From Brevundimonas sp. A19_0 (GTDB lineage: Bacteria; Pseudomonadota; Alphaproteobacteria; Caulobacterales; Caulobacteraceae), in contig NZ_JAGHQP010000012.1 of the NCBI RefSeq assembly GCF_017744255.1, positions 1-64,000 on the forward strand: a DNA stretch of 64,000 bases. Direction: 5' to 3'. The position numbers and the translations under genes are program-made. The stretch's first letter is position 1, and each line of letters begins with the position of its first letter. The notes beneath the pieces were generated by a model, which was given only the letters and a program-made list of their open reading frames with translations, searched no databases and was not told where the DNA came from. This document shows positions 52,525 through 62,057 of this stretch, one piece after another.

Positions 52525-52594
52525 CCTTTCATGAGGCCGGGCGCGCCTTTCGTGCCCTGATCGCGCCACTCGTGCAGTCGGGGCGACCGTTCGT
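52524..52594 (+). promoter_or_regulatory. four direct repeats matching the LytTR operator pattern
   Basis: Nine-bp units lie at 52524 (ACCTTTCAT), 52545 (GCCTTTCGT), 52565 (GCCACTCGT) and 52586 (ACCGTTCGT), with gaps of 12, 11 and 12 bp. The published LytTR consensus is [TA][AC][CA]GTTN[AG][TG], repeated with a 12-13 bp gap. Unit 4 fits all nine positions and unit 1 fits eight. The first unit overlaps the LytTR stop codon, and the array ends about 95-270 bp before the phosphatase start. Confidence 0.7.
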
Positions 52595-52862
52595 GCATTC
52601 ACGTTAGCCGGGCCTCCCGGCCTCCCACATCAGTCCTTCCCGTACCGCAAGCGCCAGCCCGGACGGCAAGACCGATGAGCTCCCCGACATGAGTCCGCGA
52701 CCTGCGGACACGCTGGACCTGTCCCCGCCGTCAGTCCGACCCGGGACGGCCTGCAACGGAACCGGCGCCGAAACGACACCGGATCCACATGGATCGGTGA
52801 CGCGGGCGCCGCACGAGTCAGGCATTCGCATTCCCCGGGCGACGTCCGGTTCGGGGAAATCG

Positions 52863-53687
52863 ATGACGCATGTGCAGACGCTGTCCGGCGCGGGCCCGGT
52901 CGATCGATGGACCGCAGCCCGGCACGGCCTGCGCCGGGAATTCCGGCGGCTCAGACTGTCGTTGGCCGCGGGCGTCGACACCGCCTCACCCGTGACCGCC
53001 TCCCTCGTCGCGACAGTGATGCTGTCGGGCTTTTTCATCCTGTTGCCGGGCGTCGACCTGGCCGTCACCCAGGTCTTCTTTGACGCCGAGCGGGGGTTCG
53101 TCGCCGCCTCTGACCCCGCGCTCAAGGCGCTGCGAGCCTCGTCGACCTGGGTTATGGGGCTCGTACTGATGGGACTGATTGTCGCTGCCGTCCGAGGCGT
53201 CTGGACCCGCCGCCACGAGGCGAAGAAGGCGCTGTTCCTCATCGCCGGCCTGGCCATGGCCTCGGGTCTGATTGTCAACGGGCTGTTCAAGTCCAGCTGG
53301 GGGCGGGCCCGCCCGATCCAGATCGAGACATTCGGCGGCGAGGCTGCGTTCACGCGGGCCTGGGCGATCACGGACCAGTGCGCCTCCAACTGTTCCTTTG
53401 TCTCGGGCGAAGCGTCGTCCGCCGCCTGGATCGCGGCGGCAGCGGTCGTCATGACGCCGCAACCGTGGCGGGCCATCCTGATCCCGACCGCCTTCGCCTA
53501 CGCCGCCGCCCTTTCGTTCAACCGCCTGGTGTTCGGCGGTCACTTCCTGTCGGACATCGTGTTGTCATGGGCCATCACCGCTCTGGTTCTCTGTCTGCTG
53601 CATCGCCTGATGCTCCACTGCCCCGTGGCGGCGCGCCGGGCGCGTCGGAGACGTCGGGCGCGGCAGGGCGACCCCGCCCTGGCCTGA
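52863..53687 (+). CDS. PAP2-superfamily membrane phosphatase (LpxE/LpxF-like)
   Basis: The 274-aa protein is read from ATG 52863, with GGGGA upstream. The frame is open to an ATG at 52689, but that part looks non-coding. About six transmembrane segments are visible. The three PAP2 motifs are KSSWGRARP, SFVSGEAS and NRLVFGGHFLSD. The second has Ser-Gly-Glu where most members have Ser-Gly-His. Such enzymes remove phosphate from lipid A, undecaprenyl diphosphate or phosphatidylglycerol phosphate at the periplasmic face. Pairing with the downstream ArnT-like gene favours a lipid A or lipid-carrier role. Confidence 0.85.
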   Translation: MTHVQTLSGAGPVDRWTAARHGLRREFRRLRLSLAAGVDTASPVTASLVATVMLSGFFILLPGVDLAVTQVFFDAERGFVAASDPALKALRASSTWVMGLVLMGLIVAAVRGVWTRRHEAKKALFLIAGLAMASGLIVNGLFKSSWGRARPIQIETFGGEAAFTRAWAITDQCASNCSFVSGEASSAAWIAAAAVVMTPQPWRAILIPTAFAYAAALSFNRLVFGGHFLSDIVLSWAITALVLCLLHRLMLHCPVAARRARRRRRARQGDPALA

Positions 53688-55156
53688 TCCCCCTGGGCCT
53701 GGTCGGGGCGGTCGTGGTCCTGACCGCCGTGCGACTGATCGGTCTGTGGACCGCCCGGACCGACCTCTATGTCGATGAGGCCCAGTACTGGGCGTGGAGC
53801 CAGGACCTCGCCTGGGGCTATTTTTCCAAGCCCCCGTTCCTGGCCTGGATGATCGCGGCGGCCGAGCCCCTGTGCGGGTCGACCGAGGCCTGCGTCAGGG
53901 CCCCCTCGACGCTCAGCTGGGCGGTGACCACCCTTGCTGTTTCAGCGGCCGCCGCCACCCTCGGGGGGCGCAGGGCGGCCTGGTGGGCGGGCCTCGGCGT
54001 GCTGCTGGCCCCCGGCGCGGCCTTCTCGGCGCGGATCGCCTCGACCGACGCACCGCTGTTGATGTTCTGGGCGCTGACTGTGCTGGCCTTCCTGCGGCTC
54101 CGGGCGGGGAGCGGCCGGGGCTGGCTGGCCCTGATGGCCGTGTCCTTCGGCCTCGGCCTGCTCTCCAAATATGCCATGGCCTATCTGCTGCCCTGTCTGG
54201 CGATCGCGGCGCTGGTCGACGCTGACAGCCGACGGACCCTCCGGCGGCCCGACGTCTGGCTGGCCCTCGCCGTCGGTCTGCTGATCTTCAGTCCCAACCT
54301 CGCCTGGAATGCCCTGAACGGCGCCGTCACCTTACAGCACACGGCCGACAATGCCCGGGGCGAGGGTCTGGGGCTGGACGTCGGCAGCGGCCTTGAGTTC
54401 ATCGCCGCCCAATTCCTTCTGGCCGGACCGGTGGTATTGGCCGCAGTTGCCATGGCGGCTGTTCGCCCCTCCACGGTCCGCCCGGACGAGCGGATGATGA
54501 TGGCTCTGTCGCTCCCGGTCCTCCTGGCTCTGACGGCGCTGGCCCTTCTTGGCCGGGCCCATGCCAACTGGGCGGCTACCGCCCTGATCGCCGTCTGGGT
54601 CTTGAGCGGGCTGCTGTTTGCACGGAACCGCCTCCAGCTCTGGCCGGTCGCCGGGCTGCTTCTCGGGGTGGCGCTTCAGGCTGTGCTGCTGATGGGGGAT
54701 GCCCGGCCGGACCGGGTCGGCGTGCCCGGGAGCGAGCCGTACAAACAGGTCCGCGGCTGGTCCGACCTGTCCCATGCGGTCGCAAGACAGGCTCGGGAAC
54801 AGGGTGTCAGCACCGTGATCGCCGAGACGCGGGCCGATGCCGCCCAGCTGACCTACTACCTTCGGAACAGCCCCCTTCACGTCCGCGTCTGGCGGCCCCC
54901 GGCAGGAGAGGCCCCGGAGAACTACTATGAAATGACACGGGCCCTTGAGGCCGCCGACGCAGGCCGCCCCGCCCTGCTGGCCACGGCCTGTCCAGTCAGT
55001 GATCGCCTTCCGCACGCACGCCGCCTCTCCCCCGTCACTGTGAGAACAGGACCGACCGGTCGCCGGACGCATCATATGTTCGTGGTGACCGACGGGTCCG
55101 TCAGTCGGCCGCCCCCGTGCACCTCAGGCCCGGCGCCGGCCCCGGACGCCTCCTGA
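53684..55156 (+). CDS. ArnT/PMT-like membrane glycosyltransferase
   Basis: This is a GT-C fold protein of about 490 aa with roughly 11-12 transmembrane helices. The first periplasmic loop has DLYVDEAQYWAWSQ, whose acidic residues are catalytic in PMT/ArnT enzymes, followed by GYFSKPPFLAW. It should transfer a sugar from a polyprenyl phosphate to an envelope acceptor. The start is uncertain. The frame enters from within the phosphatase gene, and the candidates are ATG 53567, a CTG at 53684 overlapping the phosphatase stop, or GTG 53714. The one given keeps the first helix whole. A terminator-like hairpin follows. Confidence 0.8.
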   Translation: MIPLGLVGAVVVLTAVRLIGLWTARTDLYVDEAQYWAWSQDLAWGYFSKPPFLAWMIAAAEPLCGSTEACVRAPSTLSWAVTTLAVSAAAATLGGRRAAWWAGLGVLLAPGAAFSARIASTDAPLLMFWALTVLAFLRLRAGSGRGWLALMAVSFGLGLLSKYAMAYLLPCLAIAALVDADSRRTLRRPDVWLALAVGLLIFSPNLAWNALNGAVTLQHTADNARGEGLGLDVGSGLEFIAAQFLLAGPVVLAAVAMAAVRPSTVRPDERMMMALSLPVLLALTALALLGRAHANWAATALIAVWVLSGLLFARNRLQLWPVAGLLLGVALQAVLLMGDARPDRVGVPGSEPYKQVRGWSDLSHAVARQAREQGVSTVIAETRADAAQLTYYLRNSPLHVRVWRPPAGEAPENYYEMTRALEAADAGRPALLATACPVSDRLPHARRLSPVTVRTGPTGRRTHHMFVVTDGSVSRPPPCTSGPAPAPDAS

Positions 55157-55171
55157 CGGTTTCGAGCCCGG

Positions 55172-55203
55172 AAAGGTGAGGTCTGACCCGCCTCAGCCTT
55201 TTG
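55172..55203 (+). terminator. probable terminator after the glycosyltransferase gene
   Basis: AAGGTGAGG and CCTCAGCCTT pair with one bulged base around a 9-nt loop and run into TTTT. It lies 16 bp past the stop at 55156. Confidence 0.5.
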
Positions 55204-55286
55204 CGACGGAGGGGCCAGGCGGTCCGCAAATCCTGTTGTCGGGACGCGCTTCCCGGGCCTAGGTTCACCGCAACGAGGGGACCATC

Positions 55287-57341
55287 ATGACCGACATCGA
55301 TACGTCTGCGCCCGGCAAGCGCCGGCGCCTTGAACTGACGCTCCGCGCGCTCGTGCTGGGCTGCGTGCTGGCGGTGATCTTCACCGCCGCCAACACCTAT
55401 CTGGGGCTCAAGGTCGGCCTGACCTTCGCCTCGGCCATTCCGGCGGCGGTCATCTCCATGGCCCTGCTGCGCGGCTTCCACACCTCGACCATCTGGGAAA
55501 ACATGACGGTCCAGACCGTCGCCTCGGTCGGCGGCGCGATGAGCTCGATCATCTTCGTCCTGCCCGGTCTGGTGATGATCGGCTGGTGGCTGGAATTCCC
55601 CTTCTGGATCTCGACCCTGATCTGCATCTTCGGCGGCATTCTGGGCGTGACCTTCTCCATCCCGCTGCGCCGGGCGCTCGTCACCGGGGGCGGCCTGCCC
55701 TATCCGGAAGGCGTCGCCGCCGCCGAGGTGCTGAAGGTCGGCTCGCGCGGCGCCCAGCAGACCGAAAGCGCCGTCCGCGAGAACAAGGCCGGCCTGCTGG
55801 TCGTGGTCGTCGGCGCCGTGATCTCGGCCGTCTATGCCTGGCTGATCGCCGCCCGCGCCTTTGCCGGAGAGGCCGCCCGCTACTTCAAACTGCCGGCCGC
55901 GCTGGGCGGCGGCGCGACGGGCATGGGCTTTGGCATGCAGTTCGCCCTGCTGGGTGCGGGCCATCTGATCGGCCTGTCGGTCGGTCTGGCCCAGCTGTTC
56001 GGCCTGATCCTGGCCTGGGCCATCGCCGTGCCGATCCTGACCTCGCCCGACACCATCGCCTGGCTGACCGCAATCGGCATTCCCTCGATCGCCGGCACCC
56101 TGCCGGCGGGCGTGTCCGCCGAGGAGCTGGCCGGGACCGTCTGGAGCCGCGAGGTCCGCTTCATGGGCGCCGGCGTGATCGGCGTGGCCGCCATCTGGAC
56201 CCTGATCAAGCTGGCCGGCCCCCTGATCGGCGGCCTGGCCTCGGCGCTCGCCGCCCAGGCCCGCCGCAATGAGGGTCTGGCCCTCGACATCACCGAACAG
56301 GACATTCCGATCCGGATCGTCGGCGGCCTGTCGCTGGCCGCGCTCGCGGGCATCACCGCCGTGCTGGCCTGGTTCGCCCAGACCACGCCCGTGCTGGCCG
56401 GATCGACCGCCATGCTGGTCGCCGGCGGGCTGGTTTATGTGACCCTGATCGGCTTCGCCGTGGCGGCCATCTGCGGCTATATGGCCGGCCTGATCGGCTC
56501 GTCGAACAGCCCGGTCTCGGGCGTCGGCATCCTCGCCATCGTCATCGCCTCGGTGCTGATGCTGGGGGTCATGGCCGTATCCGGCGTACCCGCCGATCCC
56601 GCCATCATCGCCTTTGCCCTGATCGTCACTGCCGTGGTCTTTGCCGTCGCGGTCATCGCCAATGACAACCTCCAGGACCTCAAGACCGGCCAGCTGGTCG
56701 GCGCCACCCCCTGGCGCCAGCAGACGGCCCTGATCGTCGGCGTGGTCGCCGGCGCCCTGGTCATCCCCTTCATCCTGAACCAGATGAACGGCGCCTTCGG
56801 CTTCGAGGGCGGCCCGCCCGGTATCGCCAACCAGCCGCTGGCCGCCCCCCAGGCCACCCTGATCTCGGCGCTCGCCCGCGGCGTGATCGGCGGCGACCTG
56901 CGCTGGGACCTGATCGGCCTCGGTGCCCTGATCGGCGTCGTCATCATCGTCCTCGACATCGTGCTGTCGGGCGCCAGCAAGGGCCGCATCAAGCTCCCGC
57001 CGCTGGCCGTCGGCATCGGCTTCTACCTGCCGGCCGCCGTCACCATGATGCTGGTCGTGGGCGCCGTCTGCGGCTGGCTGTATGACCGGGCCGTCTCGGG
57101 CACCCGCTTTGCCGATGTGGCGCGCCGCATGGGCGTGCTGCTGGCGTCCGGCCTGATCGTCGGCGAGAGCCTGTTCGGCGTCGTCTATGCCGGCATCATC
57201 GTCGCCACCCGCAACGAGGCGCCGCTGGCCCTCCTGCCCGAGGGCAGCGCCTGGCCGGCCATGACTGCGGGCATTGTCGCCTTCGTCGTCCTGACCTTCG
57301 CCCTCTACAGCTGGGTCCGCGGACGCTCGGCGAAAGTCTGA
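55287..57341 (+). CDS. OPT family oligopeptide transporter
   Basis: The 684-aa, very hydrophobic protein has about 14-16 transmembrane helices. It carries the OPT signatures NTYLGLKVGLTFASAIPAA near residue 36 and a GLPYPEGVAAAEVLK block near 135, plus GLIGSSNSPVSGVGI, all typical of bacterial OPT (YSL-related) carriers. It likely imports oligopeptides or metal-peptide complexes with protons. GAGGGG lies upstream of ATG 55287. It appears to be a single-gene unit between two hairpins. Confidence 0.93.
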   Translation: MTDIDTSAPGKRRRLELTLRALVLGCVLAVIFTAANTYLGLKVGLTFASAIPAAVISMALLRGFHTSTIWENMTVQTVASVGGAMSSIIFVLPGLVMIGWWLEFPFWISTLICIFGGILGVTFSIPLRRALVTGGGLPYPEGVAAAEVLKVGSRGAQQTESAVRENKAGLLVVVVGAVISAVYAWLIAARAFAGEAARYFKLPAALGGGATGMGFGMQFALLGAGHLIGLSVGLAQLFGLILAWAIAVPILTSPDTIAWLTAIGIPSIAGTLPAGVSAEELAGTVWSREVRFMGAGVIGVAAIWTLIKLAGPLIGGLASALAAQARRNEGLALDITEQDIPIRIVGGLSLAALAGITAVLAWFAQTTPVLAGSTAMLVAGGLVYVTLIGFAVAAICGYMAGLIGSSNSPVSGVGILAIVIASVLMLGVMAVSGVPADPAIIAFALIVTAVVFAVAVIANDNLQDLKTGQLVGATPWRQQTALIVGVVAGALVIPFILNQMNGAFGFEGGPPGIANQPLAAPQATLISALARGVIGGDLRWDLIGLGALIGVVIIVLDIVLSGASKGRIKLPPLAVGIGFYLPAAVTMMLVVGAVCGWLYDRAVSGTRFADVARRMGVLLASGLIVGESLFGVVYAGIIVATRNEAPLALLPEGSAWPAMTAGIVAFVVLTFALYSWVRGRSAKV

Positions 57342-57346
57342 TCCCC

Positions 57347-57376
57347 GGCCCCGGCGTCCGGAGCGGCGCCGGGGCC
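57347..57376 (+). terminator. GC-rich hairpin after the OPT gene
   Basis: A perfect 10-bp stem, GGCCCCGGCG / CGCCGGGGCC, with a 10-nt loop begins 5 bp after the stop. No T run follows, so it may be a transcript-end stabiliser or a weak terminator. Confidence 0.45.
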
Positions 57377-57511
57377 CCTCCTCCCCGACAATGAAAACCG
57401 GCGACGGCTGGCCTTTCGTCGCCCGGACCTGTATGAGGCGCGCGCTCCCCGCACCGTCGCCCTCACCCTGCGGCCCGCATCTGCCGGCCGCCCTGCACGT
57501 CTGATAGCTCC

Positions 57512-59344
<1,833 letters not shown>

Positions 59345-59367
59345 GGCCGGCGTTTCTACCGGACACG

Positions 59368-59400
59368 AAAAAGGGCGGCTCCGCAGGGAGCCGCCCTTTC
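59368..59400. terminator. bidirectional terminator between typA and the GlsB-like gene
   Basis: AAAGGGCGGCTCC (59370-59382) and GGAGCCGCCCTTT (59387-59399) form a 13-bp stem with a 4-nt loop. A residues precede it and T residues follow, so it serves both converging genes. Confidence 0.88.
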
Positions 59401-59421
59401 TGTTTTCAGATCGTCAGCCGA

Positions 59422-59664
59422 TCAGGCGCGACGCTTCACCAGTCCCAGCAGGAACAGCAGGATGATGGCGCCGATGGTGGCGACGATGGTCGAACCGATC
59501 CAGCCACCCCAGGCAAAGCCGAGGGCATTGGCCAGGAAACCACCGATCACGGCACCCACGATACCGACGATCAGGTTGGTGAGAAGGCCGTGGCTGCGGC
59601 CCATGATCTGTTCAGCCAGCCAGCCGGCAATGATACCGACGATGATCCAGAAAATGATATTCAT
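59422..59664 (-). CDS. GlsB/YeaQ/YmgE family small membrane protein
   Basis: The 80-aa protein starts at ATG 59664, preceded by the strong ribosome site AAGGAAGGAAG. Three transmembrane helices are rich in Gly and Ile (IIVGIIAGWLAEQIMG, LIVGIVGAVIGGFLAN, TIVATIGAIILLFLLG), and the protein ends in KRRA. This is the transglycosylase-associated/GlsB family of stress-linked inner membrane proteins, with no known activity. Confidence 0.9.
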   Translation of the reverse strand: MNIIFWIIVGIIAGWLAEQIMGRSHGLLTNLIVGIVGAVIGGFLANALGFAWGGWIGSTIVATIGAIILLFLLGLVKRRA

Positions 59665-59858
59665 GTGAGCTTCCTTCCTTAGAGCGTCCAAGCTGAACCT
59701 TTAATGCGCGCCCCTGCCCCCGGGTTGCATGCAGGCCGCGCCCCATCGGGATTCGCATATCGTCGTCATTCCCCCGTCACGCGACCCCGGCACGAGGTTT
59801 GCCGCGTGAAGGGCGAGCCGTTCCGTTTCGGGACAGGTCGCAACATGGGGAAATGGCC

Positions 59859-60242
59859 ATGGCCACTGACATCGATCTTCACCTGGGGCGTCGCCTGCGC
59901 CGCCGCCGCCGCCTTCTGGGCCTGACGCAACAGCAGCTGGCCACCCAGGTCGGCATCCGCTTCCAGCAGATCCAGAAGTATGAGTGCGGCGCCAATCGCA
60001 TCTCGGCGGCCCGCCTGTGGCAGCTGTCCGAGGCGCTGGAAACGCCCGTCAGCTATTTCTACGACGGCCTGACCGAGGCGCTGGAGCGCAGCGAGACCGC
60101 CGGCGGCGCCGGGGGCGAAATGTTCTCGCGCAAGGAAACCCTCGACCTGATCCAGGCCTACTACCAGCTGGGCGAGCGTCCGCGACGGCGCCTGCTGGAT
60201 CTGGCCAAGTCGCTGCACTCTGAAGGCGACGCCGTAGCCTAG
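59859..60242 (+). CDS. XRE-family transcriptional regulator
   Basis: The 127-aa protein is read from ATG 59859. ATG 59853 is possible but sits too close to the GGGGAAA ribosome site. The helix-turn-helix is LGRRLRRRRRLLGLTQQQLATQVGI, then QQIQKYECGANRISAARLWQLSEAL (split here for length), typical of the alphaproteobacterial SinR/PhrR-like XRE group. The C-terminal helices (RKETLDLIQAYYQLGE) probably mediate dimer formation. The target is unknown. The gene is monocistronic, and its stop codon overlaps a long palindromic repeat. Confidence 0.9.
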   Translation: MATDIDLHLGRRLRRRRRLLGLTQQQLATQVGIRFQQIQKYECGANRISAARLWQLSEALETPVSYFYDGLTEALERSETAGGAGGEMFSRKETLDLIQAYYQLGERPRRRLLDLAKSLHSEGDAVA

Positions 60243-60302
60243 AGCCTGATCGTTTGAGACAGAACCCTGGCGGGGTTCTGGTGAAAGCGTGAATCATGCT
60301 CT
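60241..60302. repeat. long imperfect palindrome, probable dispersed intergenic repeat
   Basis: The outer arms AGAGCCTGAT and ATCATGCTCT pair with one mismatch. The inner arms CAGAACCC (60260-60267) and GGGTTCTG (60273-60280) pair perfectly. The whole 62-bp unit forms one long stem with internal bulges, and there is no T run. It lies between the XRE gene and the HisN-like gene. Confidence 0.55.
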
Positions 60303-60351
60303 CGCAGAATGCGGGTGACGACGGGCGGCGGCGTCTGTATGCCGCCCACCC

Positions 60352-61137
60352 ATGACCGCACATGAAGCCTTCGCCCTCGAGCTCGCTCGCGTCGCCGCCG
60401 ACGTGACCCTGCCCCTGTTCCGCACGGGGGCCGTCGCCGAGGACAAGGGCGAACCGGGCGCCTTCGACCCGGTGACCGAGGCCGACCGGGGCGCCGAGGC
60501 GGCCATGCGCCGCCTGATCGAGGCCCACTTTCCCGAGCACGGCATCGTCGGCGAGGAATATGGCGCCGACCGCCCGGACGCCGAATATGTCTGGGTCCTG
60601 GATCCTGTCGACGGCACCCGCGCCTTCGTCGCCGGCCTGCCGCTGTGGACCACATTGATCGGCCTGACCCATCGGGGACGCCCCGTGGTGGGGGCTGTCG
60701 CCCAGCCCTATCTCGACGAGGTCTTCCTCGGCGGGCCGTCCGGCGCGCGCTGCGTCACGCGGGGAGCCGAGACGCCGATCGCCACCCGCCCCTGTCCGAG
60801 ACTGAATGACGCGGTCATCGCCACCACCGACCCGGACATCTTCACCGGGGCCGAGCTGGGTGGCTGGCGACAGGTCCGCGCCACCGCCCGCCTCGCCCGG
60901 CTGGGCTGCGACGCCTATGCCTATGCCATGCTGGCCTCGGGCCACATCGACCTGGTGGCCGAGACGGGCCTCAAGCCCTGGGACTGGACGGCTCTGGTCG
61001 CCCTGATCGAGGCCGCGGGCGGGCGGGTCACCGACTGGCTGGGCGAAACGCCCTGTGACGATGGCCGCATTCTGGCTGTCGGCGATGCCGCCCTCACGGA
61101 TCAGGCGCTGCTCACCCTCCGCCGCGCGGTCGGCTAG
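60352..61137 (+). CDS. hisN: inositol monophosphatase-family histidinol-phosphatase
   Basis: The 261-aa protein carries the IMPase metal-binding motifs GEEYG near residue 65, DPVDGTRAFVAG near 84 and the later WDWTALVALIEAAGG. In alphaproteobacteria and actinobacteria this subfamily supplies histidinol-phosphatase. Other phosphomonoester substrates cannot be excluded, because no other his gene is nearby. It converges with rarD, sharing a CTAG. Confidence 0.85.
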   Translation: MTAHEAFALELARVAADVTLPLFRTGAVAEDKGEPGAFDPVTEADRGAEAAMRRLIEAHFPEHGIVGEEYGADRPDAEYVWVLDPVDGTRAFVAGLPLWTTLIGLTHRGRPVVGAVAQPYLDEVFLGGPSGARCVTRGAETPIATRPCPRLNDAVIATTDPDIFTGAELGGWRQVRATARLARLGCDAYAYAMLASGHIDLVAETGLKPWDWTALVALIEAAGGRVTDWLGETPCDDGRILAVGDAALTDQALLTLRRAVG

Positions 61138-62057
61138 ACTGGCTCCGCCTGCGATTCCAGGGCCTTGCGCGACAGGCGCGCGCGGCGCCACGCCGCCCAC
61201 AGGAAGACGGCGGCGCCCAGCCAGATGAAGCCGAACGACACCCCGCGCAGCCAGGTGAACTCCTCACCCTGACTGACCCCGATGACGAAGCTGATCGTCG
61301 GGGCGATGAACTGCAGGAAGCCGATGGTCGTCAGCGGCAGTCGCCGGGCCGCCCACGAGAACAGCACCAGCGGGCCGACCGTCACCGGCCCGGCCATGGC
61401 CAGCCAGAAGGCCGCGTTCGGACTGTCGAAGAACACGCCCGTGCCCTGCATCTGCAGCCAGATCAGCCAGGCCAGGCCGAACGGCGCCATGATCAGGCAT
61501 TCGACGAACAGGCCGGCCTGGGCCTCGGCCCGCACGCGCTTCCGGATCACCCCATAGGCGGCGAACGACACCGCCAGCGTCAGCGAGATGATCGGCAGTC
61601 GACCCAGTGCCACGGCCTGCAGGGCCACACCCGTGGCCGCCAGCGCAATGGCTACCAGCCCCGCCCGGCTCAGCCGCTCGCGGAACAGCCAGGCGCCCAG
61701 CGCCATGTTGAACAGCGGGTTCAGATAATAGCCGAGGCTGGTCTCCAGCGTGTGGCCATGGTTCACCGCCCAGACGAACAGGCCCCAGTTGAGGGCGATC
61801 AGCGTGGTCGACAGGATCAGCCAGCCCAGCGTCCGGCGGTCGGCAAAGGCGGCCTTCACCTGATCCGACTGCCGGGCCCAGACGACCAGCACCGCGGCCC
61901 AGACCACGCCCCAGACGGCCCGGTGGCCCATGATCTCGAAGGCATCGGCCCCCGCCGCGCCCATGGGCTGATAGATCAGGGGCGACAGCCCCCACAGGAC
62001 ATAACACCCCAGCCCCGCCAGCAGGGCGGCGCGACCGTCCGGCGCGGCCGTCGTCAT
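61134..62057 (-). CDS. rarD: RarD-type EamA/DMT transporter
   Basis: The 307-aa protein has ten transmembrane helices in two EamA repeats. The start ALLAGLGCYVLWGLSPLIYQ and the AHRAVWG-like HRAVWGVVWA stretch are typical of RarD (chloramphenicol-sensitivity protein family). The substrate is unknown. The start codon abuts the asd stop (position 62057), so the two genes are probably co-transcribed. Confidence 0.9.
   Translation of the reverse strand: MTTAAPDGRAALLAGLGCYVLWGLSPLIYQPMGAAGADAFEIMGHRAVWGVVWAAVLVVWARQSDQVKAAFADRRTLGWLILSTTLIALNWGLFVWAVNHGHTLETSLGYYLNPLFNMALGAWLFRERLSRAGLVAIALAATGVALQAVALGRLPIISLTLAVSFAAYGVIRKRVRAEAQAGLFVECLIMAPFGLAWLIWLQMQGTGVFFDSPNAAFWLAMAGPVTVGPLVLFSWAARRLPLTTIGFLQFIAPTISFVIGVSQGEEFTWLRGVSFGFIWLGAAVFLWAAWRRARLSRKALESQAEPV

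Noticed and set aside
52524..52594. CRISPR-like array
   Set aside because: Units are 9 bp with gaps of 11-12 bp, far shorter than CRISPR repeats and spacers, and no cas gene is nearby. The LytTR operator reading explains them better.
52689..52862. Upstream ATG at 52689 for the PAP2 gene
   Set aside because: The extra 58 residues are Pro/Ser/Thr-rich with no membrane or targeting features, and ATG 52863 has a better ribosome site. It cannot be fully excluded.
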